A stretch of DNA of 64,000 nucleotides from Tetrahymena thermophila SB210 (taxonomy: Eukaryota; Ciliophora; Oligohymenophorea; Hymenostomatida; Tetrahymenidae): positions 26,319 through 90,318 of the forward strand of contig NW_002476009.1 in NCBI RefSeq assembly GCF_000189635.1. Direction: 5' to 3'. The position numbers were made by a program, and so were the translations under genes. Below, piece by piece: positions 24,810 through 39,000 of this stretch. Every line of letters starts with the position of its first letter. Within the stretch, counting starts at the first letter, position 1. The notes below the pieces were generated by a model. It was given only the letters and a program-made list of their open reading frames with translations. It was not told the DNA's origin and ran no database searches.

Positions 24810-26652
24810 AATATCTGACGTTCGGGATATAATTACAATTTTTAAGAATATTAACTATTATTGTATAAATAAAAACTACTAAATATAATAGTATTAATCT
24901 TTTAGTGTACTTAATTCTCTTTGCATTAAAAGGGTGTGTATGTATATCTTCATACAGTCTATTTAAATTTTTTAAATAAAAGAGATATTTACTCAAATTA
25001 GAATAAGTCTTCCACATTATTTTCAATTTTTCATAAGCTATTAGGAAAGTATCTTGCTTGCACTAACTAATATTAAATAGGCCTAAAAATATGATAGATA
25101 ATACTCTGTATATTTATAATTTTAAATGTTGTGCAGTTTGATAATAATAGTTATTTCGTACTAAATCCTTTTAGCGTTATTTTTACTTTAAAATGCTAGA
25201 TAAGCATGCAATTTATGCAATTTTTCGCTTTCAACATTCTAAATTAGAGTAATATTTTTAATTTTGCAATTTACTAAAAACTTTAAAACTAATTTTCCTA
25301 CTTTTCTCCTTTGCTTGTACCTATGTATACAAAATTTGCAAAGAAAAAAAACTAAAATCTATAATTGCACTAAGAAGTAAAAATAAGAATCATAAACCAA
25401 AAAATTTTAATTTATCAAAGCCAATTATCATTTATTTAATGGTTATAATCTAAATGATTTGTAACATCAAGAAAACCTTGTACCAAATTAGCACTTTTAA
25501 TTATGACAATCTACCTCGAGTAGCAAATAATGTCAAATAATAAGGAAGATAGTTTAATTAGGAGTTAATTTGCAAAAAGTTGATATATTGACAAATTTTA
25601 ATTAATCATTCTTATGTTTAAATTGGTTTTAGTTATTGAATTTTCTACATACATCAAAGAATTAATTAATCTATTAAAATGTTTCTAATTTTTTAATTTT
25701 TTTTTTAAATAATTTTTATATTTGATTAAAATTAATTTTAAAGAATTTAAAATAATTTATAGATTTAGTAGAAATAATCCTTTTAAAGTTTAGTTAAATA
25801 TTTGTTCTACATTTTGTAATTAATTTTACGTTTGAATGAGTTTTTATTTTATTGAAGAAACTCTTTATAAGTTTTTATCAATATATTTTAAAAAATATGC
25901 ATATCAGTCTTAATTGGATAAATGAAAACAGATGTCTGAATTATTTAAATTAAACAAATTTAATATTAGAAATTTGAATAGCAAAAAGGAAAATTTAACG
26001 AACATCGAATGGAATTTATTAATCATGCAATTTATTATATTTTTCTTTTTATGTTTAACTGTTTCTAAAGAAAAAAAAACATTTTAAGCAATAAGAATAT
26101 AGAGTTGAGCACAAAGATTCTAATGAATATGATTGTTAATAAATCAGATTAAGATTAAATAGAGTAATTCTATCGAACATATATATTTGTAAAGGAAGAC
26201 AATAAATGAATAAATGAATGAATGATTGCACTCTATTCTTGTGAAAAAAATAAGAAAGGGATAGGGTCAATCGATAATTAGGATAGAAAGAGAATTCTTC
26301 TAATGGAAAAAATGAAGATAAATTTTTCAAATTTTCAAATAAAATAAATGAAATTAACAACAGTTTAGAAAGCAAAAAAAAGAAACTAAGACTGAATGAA
26401 TTTTGCTTGAAAATATGAATGAAATTTTAATGCTTCAAGAAAAAAGAAAAAGAAAATAAGTAAATAAATAAATAATAGGCGTAGTGCATATTAAATAAAA
26501 TATCTAATAAATATTTCATAAAAAAAAAGAGCAACAAACTAATTAATTTTTTGATATATTCGCTTAAATAAGAAATCAAATAAAACACATTAAAAGTTAA
26601 AAAATCAATTAAGACTCAATCAAATATATCATTCATACAGAGTTATTTAAAG
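24810..26652. other. AT-rich intergenic region between eL36 and Rab
   Basis: Holds the eL36 3' UTR and the Rab 5' flank. A GAAT-type microsatellite lies near 26205-26225 and TAAA repeats near 26458-26477. No tRNA-like or protein-coding signal seen. Confidence 0.6.
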
Positions 26653-28133
26653 ATGGATTCAGGATAATAGTAATTTATTTAAGAACAAAAGCATTAAAAA
26701 TTTAAGCCAACTAGACATATAGGAGGAGAACTTTACTCCCTTAGACATTATTAACAAGATGAAAAAACATTTAAATTTGTTAATTTTAATAATAATATAA
26801 AATAGTGATCACTTATTTAAAATTCTATTGATTGGTAATTCAGGTGTAGGCAAAACTTGCATGCTCATGCGTTATTCAGTAATCAATTTAAAATCCTTCT
26901 CAGTTCAAGCCGTTTATATTAATTGCTATTTCAATAATAACAGGAAAACTAATTTACCTACAATTTCTATAATACTATCGGAGTCGACTTCGTAATTTGA
27001 ATTCATTGATTTACTAATTTAACTTTAATTTCATATTTTATTCTTAAAACTATAAACAAATAGCTACTACTTCAATTTTTTTCTAAATAAAACATTTTTT
27101 GAATATAAAATAGAAAATTAAAGCTTTAAGGTTAGAAGACAAGAATATTAAACTTCAAATCGTAATAGGATTATTTATCTTACAAGTTAGATTAAAATCG
27201 CAAACAAACACTTATTCATATTATTAATTCGTTAAACAAGAATGTAAATTACCTAAAAAATTCTTAAAGAATCAAGCTAATCGAATTATAATAAGATAAA
27301 TGCTTATCAAAAAAGCTACCAAAAGCGATTTTAATCTTGCTTATGAATTAACATTGTTTATTCCAAAATTCTTAGGTTTTTTTTTTATTATTTAAAGTGG
27401 GATACTGCTGGACAAGACCGTTTTAGAACTATTACCTGTAGTTATTATAGGTAAGCTTAAAAGAATAATATCTTTAATCCAAATTTTTTATTTGACTCCT
27501 TTGAAAATTGAAGATTATAAATTAAAATTTTAAATAAATTAGAGGTGCTCATGGCATTTTGATTGTTTATGACATTACTGAAAGGGAATCATTTGATAAC
27601 GTTAAGACATGGATGGTAGAAATTGAAAAGTAGGAAAAAATAAATTTTGAATTAAAAATAAATAAAATTAATATATTTTTTTTTGTAATAAATTAGGCAT
27701 GCCAAAAAAGGAGTATAAAAAATGTTAATTGGTAATAAATCTGATTGTAGTAATAGAGCTGTTTCTTACGAAGAAGGATTTGAATTAGGTATTTGGTCTA
27801 ATTTAAATCTATTTTTTTTTATTTAAATATTTTTGTTAATTAATTAAAGCTAAATAATACTAAATACCTTTTGCTGAAACATCAGCCAAAAATGCCAGCA
27901 ATATAGATTTAGCCTTCACTAATCTTGCTAAGAATATGTAATTTTAAATTTTAAATAATTGTTTTAACTAATCAAGTTTATTTATCTTTATAAAAAGCTT
28001 GGGTAGTGGTTAAGTTTTGAATACTGCACCTTCATAGGGAATGAAGATTCAATAAAATAAATACAATACTTAATAAAGTGGCTCCAGACAAGTTCAACAA
28101 AACTAAAAGAATTAGGGAGATGATTGCTGTTGA
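26653..28133 (+). CDS. Rab-family small GTPase (Rab1/Rab8-like)
   Basis: Nine exons: 26653-26669, 26806-26878, 26944-26991, 27114-27161, 27398-27450, 27543-27629, 27697-27788, 27850-27937, 27998-28133; 213 aa. All GTPase motifs are present: P-loop GNSGVGKT (16-23), effector TIGVDF, switch [15 protein letters not shown] for guanine recognition and ETSAK. The C terminus GDDCC is a double-cysteine geranylgeranylation signal. [16 protein letters not shown] and TIGVDF place it in the Rab1/8/10/13 branch, acting in ER-Golgi or exocytic traffic; the exact subfamily needs a tree. The eight introns interrupt nearly every motif, and each junction restores the family reading, which validates the model. 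The first exon is only 17 nt. The tail before the cysteines is Gln-rich. Confidence 0.97.
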
Positions 28134-29589
28134 GGAATCTTTACATAAAAGAATCATATAAAATAATTAAATAAATATGATCTTAATTAAAATATAAAAC
28201 TTCTTCAAAAGCATTCTTAATAAAACTAAAAATATTTCACTATAATAAAAAAAATAGTCTTTACCATAAATCACTAATAATTAATCTTACAGCATGATTA
28301 AGAGAGGTAAGTACTTACTTATTTTCCTATTTAAGCTCAAATTTATAATAATTAAGAACTAAAAACTGATTTTTTAACTAACAAACTGACTTGTTAGCTT
28401 GAATAATTGACTACTTCTGGTTTAAAATAAGAGATTTTTTTAAAATTTACTGATTTTATAAAGATCTCTGAATAATTAATAAAAAGTACTTACTCACTCT
28501 TGCTAATTATATCAAATTGCATATATTTGGAATCATACAACTATTCATATCCCTTTGTATTTATTCTATTCATCATAAATTGTAAATTTTAAAAAATTAA
28601 ATTTTTAATTTTTAGTTTATTTTAAAATATTAATTAATTATTTTTTTAATTCATTTGTTTATTTTTAACATTTTTTTTAATTTATAAGCAAATATATTTT
28701 TTAAAACTTTATTTTACAATTGAAAAATAAAAAAAAACTTTTTAAAAATAAACAAATTAATCAACTAATTTACTAAAATTAGCTATTATCTTAAATTTAA
28801 AAATTTGAGTTCATTTACACTTTTAATGGAATGGTTTTTATGAAATATATTTTTAGAAAAATGCATGTAGATTAAAATAATTGAGAATAACTAGAATTCA
28901 TACCATGAGCCAATATTTATTAATTCATAATTTTTACTATTATAAAAGCACTCACAAGAAAAAATTATTAAAAATAAATAAATGATTCAACTAAATAACA
29001 AATATATGTATATTTATGTTTGTATAAATGAATGAATGTATCTATCGATCAATCTATCTTTACTGTCTATATAAAGCATAATTCGTTTATTAGATTTCTG
29101 TTAAGAAAATGTTTCATTCAAATAACAATATATTTTTTGAAATTATTAATGAATTAAGCCTAATATACATTGAAAATAAAGGAATTAATTGATCCTTGAA
29201 TAAAAAATACAAAAATTTTTATATTCTTGTATTTTAATAAAATAAAAATAAGTAAGTAAGTAGCTAAGTTTGAGTTATATTTCAGTATTATTTTAAAATT
29301 TAATAAACAAAATATTTTAAAATAAACTTATTATAAACAATTAGGTCTAGGCTTCTAAACATATTTTAGGGAATAATTCACTTTGTTGAAAATAATTGAA
29401 GCCAAATTGTAAACTTAAATAATTTTTGAACAACAATATTAAAATTTAGCTAGCTACTCAAACATAGTTTTTTTGAGTAAGAATTTATTTAAGTAGTCAT
29501 TAGAAGTAGAAATATACATTATCAAAATTTTTCTATATTAGCAAACAATTATCATAAGATTATTTTGATTATTATTCTCATAAGTATTC
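28134..29589. other. AT-rich intergenic region
   Basis: About 1.45 kb between Rab and the Cache-type receptor gene. Short simple repeats (AATG/GTAT near 29020-29060, GTAA near 29250) but no gene supported. Confidence 0.6.
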
Positions 29590-32307
29590 ATGGACTAAGA
29601 ATTTTAAGACGATGATGACTAGGAACAATAGTCTCAGCAGGCAGAAAGCGGATCTAACCTTAATGATGCCTCTATGAATTAAGAGGATGAAACGAATATA
29701 AATAATTAACTAGAAATTAGTAAGGACAAAAAGCAAATGAAGCGAATATGCTTAATTCCTATTTACAAAGAATGGAAATCAGAGAGATAAATCTTCTAAG
29801 CGTTTTGTATGCTCTAAATTGCTATTCTTTGCGTTTTTTGCGGTATAATTTTAGGTCACATGTATATTGCTACTTATTTAATTGATTAGAGTGCCCTGTA
29901 AGAAGCGTAAGCTTCAATATAAAATACACTTTCTAATCAAATTCAAACTGCTTAAAATTTGTATATTGGTATCTTCAATCGAAATTTCGTCTCTCTCTCT
30001 TCTATCACAAAAATATTCCTCTCATCTCTTCAACTAGACGATAGTTTTTATGATGAATCTTTTTCTACATTTCCTCTTATTGGACCTAATAGATATATTT
30101 CAATTAAATAAGCTGTACCTTCTTAGACTCAGTATGATTTATATCTCAGTTAGTAATACTATTCAAAAAATTAAATTTCCTTAGACTATATTTCCTATTT
30201 TTCGCTTTCTAATTCTAAAGATTGGACTGTTCTAAGTCCATAAGCATAAAAATATCTATAAGGAGCAGACATATTGAATTATTATCTTAAAAATTTAGTT
30301 TATTATAAAGGGTCTCAAATAAGAATCCAGGTAATGTCTGAAATTAATTCTTTTTCTTTTATACATTGCATTGCATGTAAATTAGCAAAGATGAATATTA
30401 TTTATTTTAAACCCATAAAATTTTAACTAAATTTAAAATAGTTTATTTATACTAATTACTATTAAAATTTAGTAACTTTACTTGTCTTTTGGCAATGATC
30501 TTCAAGTTTTTTATCCAGCAGGGGCATGTGCTTAGCTACTTTAAAAGAATGGTTAACATATAGATATAACATAAAGAAAATGGTACTTAGCAAGCTAAAA
30601 TGCTTTTTAAAGTTCTAATTTAGCTACTTATTAGGTTACTGGGCCATATTAAGATTTAGTTACAAATTTGCCTATTGTAACTGTCTCTATACCGATAGTG
30701 ACTAAAGATGGCAAAATGATTGGAGTTATTGGAATTGACATTTTTTGTTATGAGTTAGATTAAGTGCTCCCACCCCAAAGCGAATTATATTAAAGCAGTA
30801 AATTTTATTTAGCTAATATTTCTGATGGTTCGATATTAAATGATCCAGCTAAGATTTTAGCAAACGATCCTTTTAACTCAGGACAATCTTTTTACCATGT
30901 GTCAAATTAATAATATACAAACATAACTGATTAAAATTGGTAAATTTTTTTATTTATTTTTATTGTGATCTGCCTCAATTCAGAAATATTTCTAAATGTT
31001 TAAACATAGATAAAAATAGAATATTAAATTTGATATTGAAGCTTTTTTAGATTTTATATTTTGAAATATTGCTTTTTTAATCTTTAAATAATAAGATTTT
31101 TTATTACAAAAAATTTAGGCAATAGATTTAAAACTAAAATTACAGTGTTAACTCTTATTTTGAATTTATGGATGCAAATAATAATTAATTAATAGTCTAC
31201 AGATAATTTGTTTCTAATAAAAATTTCAGTCCAAATTAGTTAGTTTTTTTTATAATCATTACTGATAGAGATGGATTCGAAGAGTATTATTCAATATAAA
31301 GCAATTTATAGTCATCATTTTAAAAAAAACAATACTATCTTATAATTACAGAGTGCTCTGTTGTTGTCTTTTGTATTCTATTATCTATTTATTTTGTGAA
31401 GTCTATTGTTGCTCCCCTTTAAGAACTTGCTGACTGTACAAAGGAATTTACAAATCAAGAGAAAAAAAATAACAATTCTTCAGAAATAAAAAAGAAAAAA
31501 CAGTTTGAAGATATAAAAACAACTGATAGAGCCATTGATTCTTTAATTTAGGCATTTAAAAAATTAATAAAAGATTTAAGTGGCTTTAAGAAAGGAACTA
31601 GAAGAGAAAACCATTAATAGAGTGAAGATATAATTGAATATCCAAGGAGTGATTATAACGATACAGGATTTTGCAGATTCACTAGATTTTTATTTAATTA
31701 TGAAGAGTTTTAAGAGCGTTTAAATTATTATGTAGAGTAATTACAAAAGCTTTTGAACATGAAAAAAACAAAGGAAGAAGAGTTTTAAGAAACAGAATAC
31801 TACGATTCGAGTTAAAACGAATCACAATATTTAAATTAAGAAAATCTATTCTATAAAATCGAAGCTACCTTCTTCAACTTCATAGAGGTTGTTTTAGATA
31901 GGTTGCTCTATATTATTAATGAGCAAATTCACAAAGGCCATATTCCATAGTTAGCAAAAGAAGATATAGATTTGCTTTAATAAATCTCAGTTTTTTGTAA
32001 TTTAATAAATATATGTAGCAAAAATCTCATTATATACGACAAATTTAGAAGTTAATAATCAAGTTAAAATGGTGGTGATTATGATGATCAAGATAATGAT
32101 CCTATATAAGAAGATGATATATCCAATATGCCTGATGAAAATCTCATAATTTATGATAGGAAATCAACTATTAAGAGATTTGATGAAGTTACTTACAAGT
32201 TTAAAAGAATAGAGCAGCTAAATATTTAATTAGTTAAAAAAAAATTAGAAAAAAAGAACACCTAATTTTTAAACGAAATTCTTCCTAAGTCAATTATGAT
32301 TGACTGA
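29590..32307 (+). CDS. Two-helix receptor-like protein with Cache-like ectodomain
   Basis: Three exons: 29590-30330, 30473-30939, 31119-32307; introns of 142 and 179 nt; 798 aa. Residues 1-70 are acidic then basic and cytoplasmic. A first membrane helix lies at ~72-98 (MLQIAILCVFCGIILGHMY). About 375 extracellular residues follow, including the segment PIVTVSIPIVTKDGKMIGVIGIDI, which matches the strand pattern of double-Cache sensor domains. A second helix sits at ~474-497 (SVVVFCILLSIYFVKSI) and leads into a HAMP-like linker (VAPLQELADCTKEF). The ~300-residue cytoplasmic tail is charged, Gln-rich and partly coiled coil. I see no kinase, cyclase or methyl-accepting motif. The topology is that of a chemoreceptor. 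The Cache call rests on pattern and layout; ligand and output are unknown. Confidence 0.75.
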
Positions 32308-32945
32308 TGATCTTATTCACTGATTAATTAAAGATTATTTAGATATATATATTAAACAAAAAACTAAAATAAATTTTCAAACAAAAAATATTTCAAACAA
32401 AAACAAAAATAAATATATTAGATAAAAATAAATAAATTAGTCAATTAGAAAAGTAGAGCATAGAAGTAAGATAATCAAGGTTAAATAAATAAATAGTTAA
32501 TTAATTAATAAATTAATGTATATTCTAAAACACATTAATAAATTATTTTTCTGTATACTTGTGATTCCATTTTAATTTAGCTGTTGCTTATAGCAGTTCA
32601 TTTTATTAAATTGTAAAAACAAATTCATAACTTTTAATTGTAGAAAAAAATAAAGCTTTTTGAAAAATGTATTTATGTTTAAAAAGTAAATTGGTTTTAT
32701 ATTAAAACATTTATTTATTCAATAGAAGATTAATTTAAAACTATTAATTCGTTTGTTTTGAAATAATTGATTGATGACTTGCTTTAAAATTGTAATTTCA
32801 TATTATATTTTTAAAGAATTTTAAAAAATGTATAAATGTGTTTAACTAATAGAATTATATATGCTAGAATGCAATTTATAGTTAAAAAACGAAAGAAATT
32901 TTTTATAATATTTGTGAATATTAAAAATCAAAGCATTAAAAAATT
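32308..32945. other. Intergenic spacer
   Basis: AT-rich spacer of ~640 bp between two plus-strand genes; TAAA-type simple sequence near 32470-32520. Nothing else seen. Confidence 0.6.
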
Positions 32946-34949
32946 ATGAGAACAACAAGCAGTTATTTTCCATTGATAGATAAAAACAAATAGCTAAATA
33001 AAACAATAGCTGCAGAAGATTAAAATTTTAAGACAAGGCTTTCTTACAATGAAATTCCATTAACTACTTAAATTAGTAACGGGAAGCTTGTAAAGAAATA
33101 GTTAACCATGAGAGATAGTGCTTCAACTTAACAAATTGTAATTACCTGGTTAATAATTTAAATAAATTAAAATAGAATAGTTTCTACATATTATTCAAGC
33201 GTGTTTTTCAGATAATTCAAATATTTTAGCGTTTTCTTCTTGTTGGCATAAATACTTTTTTAAAAATATAGAACCCTAAAAATTTTATTAAAGACTTTTC
33301 TAACAAGCTGGAAAAGCATCAGTATGATATTGAGAAAAGAGATGAAATGATTAAAGAATTGGAATTAACTATTGAAAAGCTAAGAATTGAATATATAAAT
33401 GAAAGATAAAATTCAGATGAAAAAAATAGATAAATTAAAGAACTAATTGAGAGTAACGAAAAAATTAACAATAGATTTAAAACAAATCACATAAAGTATT
33501 TTTTTAACTCTTATCTTCCTTTCTTGCTTAATTCCTTTTTTATTAATATTATGATGTTATTTAATATTTTTTTATGTAATCTTTAAATTTTAAGGATGGA
33601 GGAGCTAATAACAAAAGTCTAATTTTATGAAAAAGAATTTTAGAAAATCAAAGATGATGAAACAAAAGCGAACGAATAAAAGAATTAAGAGCTAATTTAA
33701 GCAAAAAAAATTGAAGATTTAGAGCAAAAAATCAAAGAGATGAGCAAAGAATTAAGCACTCATAAATCTTAGGTTACTGAATCAGACAAATAGAAAAATA
33801 ATTAAATAAATGAATTAACTTCCAAGTTAAATGAATCTATTTAAAATGGGAGTAAATTAAAAGTACTTTCTTTTTCTCATTAATTTAATTTATCTGAAAT
33901 AAATTCTTGCTAATTTTTAATTAGATCGACTTAGAAAAGAAGACATCAGAGCTTTCAAAAGCGTTGGAGACTATAAAGTCATATGAAGAAGAAAAAAAAT
34001 AAGTTGAAAATAATATTTAAAGCTTAAGAAGAACCTCAACCTTAAAATAACAAGAGCTAGAAAGTAAATTCAAAGAATAAGAAGTAACTTACATTTAGTG
34101 GTATTTCTTTAATATAAATTATTACAAAATAAAAGAATCTAGCCAAAGTTCTTTCAAGTTTAAAGGAAGAAAATTCAAAGTTGAAATAAAATATGGAAGA
34201 GTAACAATAATCTAAAATTCTGTAATAAAATGAAATTACCGATCTTACCTAATAAAATAATTCATTAAAAGTAAATAATATATAATGAATGCTTGACTTT
34301 AATTCATTTTTTTTTTACTTTTATTAGGAATAAATAAATAAATTAAATGGTGAAAATAACAGCTTAAATAAATCAATTTAAGACTTTAAAACTTAAATCA
34401 GCTCTTTAGAATAATAAATCAATTAAAAAAATGATAAACTTTAAAATATGCTCAAAGAACTTGAAAATACCAGAAACAAGTAGTCATCTAATGATAAAAA
34501 CCAATAAGACCTCAAATAAAATTTTAATGATCTTAAAAAAAAATTTGATGAAACAGAATAAAAAATTTCAATTATGACAGGCTAATTATAAAATATTTAA
34601 AAATCTTCAAAGAAGCTAGATGAAGCTGAGGTTTACTTTTATTTGACACAATTTAAATAACTTTTTTATTTTTTTTGAAAATCTAAAATATTTTTTTAAA
34701 TAAAATTTAAAGAAAGAAATACTTAAAAGTTTAAAATGTAATTATTGTGAACAGTTTATAAAGGAACCTATTACTATTATTCCGTGTGGCCATTCATTTT
34801 GTTTTTCTTGTAAAAAGGCATATGCTAAAGATTGCATAAAATGTGGTCCAAAAGTAAAAGTAGAAGCTATGTATAGAAATGAACTTCTTGATGATATAAT
34901 CGCAATGGTAAAAATACTGTAAAATTTACAAACATTCTTAAAGGTTTGA
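32946..34949 (+). CDS. Coiled-coil protein with C-terminal RING finger, probable E3 ubiquitin ligase
   Basis: Seven exons: 32946-33137, 33272-33495, 33595-33862, 33925-34083, 34136-34270, 34328-34630, 34713-34949; 505 aa. After a ~60-residue basic leader, residues ~70-425 are almost entirely Lys/Glu/Gln/Leu heptad-like coiled coil. The last exon holds a C3HC4 RING: CNYC, then CGHSFCFSC, then CIKC, with spacing as in the family. RING domains recruit ubiquitin-charged E2; the coiled coil would dimerise it or bind the substrate. Long coiled coil followed by a C-terminal RING is also the layout of Bre1 (histone H2B ligase), but no Bre1-specific sequence was recognised. The final ~25 residues after the RING are hydrophobic and short. 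Every exon boundary keeps the heptads in frame. Confidence 0.87.
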
Positions 34950-36089
34950 TTACAAATAAATGATTGATAATCAACAAAATCACTACTAAAAATAAATATT
35001 TATAATTTTAATTATTATCTAAGAATAATATTCTATTTATATTTCAATATCTATTTATTAATTAGTTAAACTTTACCAAAAGTACTCATTCTCATTAAAT
35101 TTTTACGAAATATTCAAACAAAATGCTTTTTAACTCTTAAGTAGTAATTAAAATTATAATCTAAATGAAATAAAAGATATATTTATATATTTAAAAGAAA
35201 ATATATGTGTAAGTTAAAATAAAAACAGAATATTTTAAAAATTTTTAAAAATAGAATTTTACTATTTTTTAAGAAATAAATGTGAATTTAATTCACTTCA
35301 TCAAAAATGTTCACAAAGTTAGCAATTCTGATTCCATCAATATAGATTAATACTCAATTTTATAATTCTAATTAAGTAAAAAATTAAATCAAGATAGTAA
35401 ATTTTTTAATAAAACTAATTAAAATATAAATTAATTTATTTTATCTAATAATAAAATTTTACTAATAAACATCTGTTTTAGCTCATCTAATATAAAACAC
35501 AAAGTTATCAAATTTGATACAATCAATATTATATAGATATAAATTAAATTAAATGTCATTGATAAAATAGAAAATTACTCTTACAATTTTATAAATAATA
35601 AAAATAAATTCTTAAAAATGTATTAACTAAAAATAAATAAAAAATTGATTAATTTATCTAAACTCCAAAAAATTGAATCTTTTAAATATTTTGGAGGTTT
35701 ACTTTAGTGTATTATAGCTATTTAATTTATTTAGGATTGCTGATTAATTTTAAGTCTAATCCCTTGGAAATTTTCTAGCTTTGTAATTATATGTAGATAG
35801 GATTGGTATTCAGATGAATTAAAAATTTGAATTTCATAAAATTTATCAAAAAATTGAATTCCAATCATATAATTTAATTAATTAATACACAGATAATTCA
35901 AAAAAAAAATTTATATTATTTATTAATCAAAAATTAAAAAAGTTTATCATTAACTGTAAATATTTTAATTGTAATAATTTCTTGTTCAATTTTTCAACCG
36001 ACTATACAAAGGAACAGCAAATTTATAAAAGCTAAATAATTAATTAGGGTAAAAAATAATACATAGTCTATTAGTTTGCTAATAAAAAC
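34950..36089. other. AT-rich intergenic region
   Basis: About 1.1 kb with no supported gene; long A/T tracts and no clear repeat or RNA. Confidence 0.6.
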
Positions 36090-39000
36090 ATGATAGAAAC
36101 ATCTACTCAACCTAGTGATTATGGGTTCTTTAGGAATTTAGGCCAAGTTAGACAAGCATTAATGGAAATAAAAAATTAGATTAGCAATTAATAGTAGCAA
36201 TAAAATGTAACAAAATATTAACAATAGCAGTAGCAATTATAGTAGTAATCATAATAAATTTTACTTTAGCCGTAATCAGATTTTAAGAACTTAGATTATA
36301 TGAATAAAAGAGCAAGGAGTGTTGGACAAGGTTCTAAAAGATAGTTTGTAAATGGTCCTATTAGTCCTTATCAAAGCTAATTTGATTAATATAACTAAGA
36401 GAATGAGAGATTTTAACAATAATTCTAAGTTAAAAGATAAAATTTTTTTCAAGATTAGATGAATCCTTAATTTTACAATTAGTAGGCTCATTAAATTGAC
36501 TTTGACCCTAGCTATAGTATGATTCTAGAGCACGATAATTCTTTAGATTACTATAATTATATGTAGTATGGAAGGAGTGCCCCTTCAGCTAGCCAAAGAT
36601 ATCACTTATTTTCTAATCATAGTCCTGTGCCTAGAGACAAATCTTTTGTAAATAATAATATTTTTTTATAGAATCCTGATACAAAATTATAATAAGGAAA
36701 TTTAAATGCAACTAAATAGCTTAATAATTCAACAATGAATGGAATTAATAAGAATTTTATAAATGGATCTGCTATTTACGATAGTCATCATAGCATCAAA
36801 CTAAGCAATTCGTTTGGGAATTAAGTAAAATAATTGCACGATGTTACTATGGATTTTGCAGGAGATGACATAATAGAGCTCAATTCATATAATAATGGTA
36901 TTCAGCATGATGCTAATTTATCTTAAAATTCTATGATTGTAAGCAAGAGCTTCAATGAGAACGCCTAACAAACTCAAGGAGTTTATTAAAATTCTTAAAA
37001 AAACTCAAAAGAAGAAGCTCTATCCTCTTCAATAGCTTTAACCAAAAAGCAGGATGCTTCAGAATTACAATAGCAATAATAATAGCAAAATCAGTAGTTA
37101 CAGAATTAGTAGTAGTAATAATAATAAGTATCAACCTAAGATTAGTTATCGTCTGTTTTGTAATAGCAGTAGCAGCAACAACAATAACTATAATAGCTTA
37201 AGGAATAATAACAATAATAGCTTAAGGAATAATAACCTCTTACAATTGCAGAAAGATTAGAAATTAAATTTCTAAAATAAACAATAGATTAATTATGTGA
37301 AGACAATTAAGTAATATACAATAATTTCATGGATAGCTTGAAGGTAATAGAAGCATTGAAGAAAAAAATTTAAGAGTAAGATGTTGTAATAAAATCTTCT
37401 TATGATAAATTAAAAGCAGAATATATAAAGATCAACCATTCACACAAAATACAATAGGTAAACATTATTTATATTTATTTTTTACTTATTTTAGTCTGAA
37501 ATTATTATTTAAGTGTTTCTCTTTTTTCTAATAAATAGGAGTAAAATAAAAACCTCGAAAAAATGGTGAAAATATGGAAAAGTAAATTTGAAAAATTGAA
37601 AGAAAGTATCAAGAAAGGAATAGAAGAAGAATTGTAGCATGTTAATGAAAATTAAAATATAATATAACAACTCATAGTAGAAAATAATTAACTTAGAGAA
37701 TTGTTAAATATATCATATAGTGATGATTTAATCAAAAAGGTTGAGTTAAAACTAGATGAAGTTGAAAATGATTTCTTTAGTAGTCACTGTTAAAAAAATA
37801 AGCCTCCTTCTGATGTTGAAATTAAGTATATGGCCTCTAACAATAAGCTCAACAAAGAATTTAAAAAATTTGTTTCTGTTGAAAAATCCTTCTAGCCTGA
37901 CAATTACTTTGCTTAGAGTAAATATTTTTAAAATTAATTTAATCTCTTACTAATACTTTGTAATTTATAAAAGAAAAATAAGGGGGTTTGATTGGTTTCT
38001 AAAATAGCTTTCAAAAGTAGGGAAGTGAAAGTAAAGAAAAGATATAAGAACAAAAAGCTTTGAACTAGGCTTAAATCATTTAAGAAGGCAAAGAAGAGAA
38101 GAAGAAAAAAAGTGTAGATTATTTTGAATATGAAGAAGAAGATGAAGATGAACAAGATTATTCTCCTCCTTTTTCCAATACTATTTAGCAATCTTTTGAG
38201 CCAGAGCAAAGTAATAATAATTAGGATCAAAAATAAAGTATAATTAGTGATAAATTACCTCAAAACAGTTCTGATAATAGTGACTCTGGTAAGTCGGCAT
38301 TGCTTCAAGCTTCCCAATAATTAAATTCATAATAACCTTAAACTTAAAATGCAAATAAAAATGGATCAGTAGGCCTGAGTCTGAAAGATAAATTTTCACT
38401 ATAAGAGAGTAGTAATAAGCTCTAAAGCATTATGAAGCAAAGAGAAATGTAGGCTGAATTAGAGTCCAAATAAAAAGAAATGCAGACTTATCTTGAATCT
38501 AAACAAACTGAAATGTTGAATTTTGTTGATTAGTAATAATAAGAAAAAGTAAAACAATAATAATTGAATTTATTAAGCGGATTTAATGATAATGACGAAA
38601 ATTTTGATGAAGAGGAAGAAGAGGAAGGATACTAGGAAGAAAATAAACTAATTTAGAATAAAATTAAAAGTAAACAATAAGCTGAACTATCATTGAAAAT
38701 GGAAAGTGAGAAACTCCAAAAGGCTAAAGGTAATAAACCTGAAAGCTTAGTTATTGAAAGTGATAATTCACCAGAATAGTACTCGTTAGAAGTAAATTAA
38801 TAGGCTGATTATTCTTAAAAAGCAAAAGATCTTGGAACATAACCAATTAAAAAAAATCCTGCTGTCACAAATTTATTTAGTAATACTATAAATAATGAAA
38901 CAAAGCTAATAAATTAAAATATCAACAACGAAGATTATAATCATGAAGATGAAGATGAGGACGAAGATTACGAAAACGAACCTATGGAAGATTGCTATGG

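Noticed and set aside
24810-26652. Possible tRNA or small RNA genes in the spacers
   Set aside because: No T-loop (GGTTCRA) with matching acceptor stem found in this or the other spacers by eye; covariance search would settle it.
37054-37260. Plus-strand Asn/Ser-rich ORF
   Set aside because: Frame-shifted reading of the Gln-dense block of the gene at 36090-39781.
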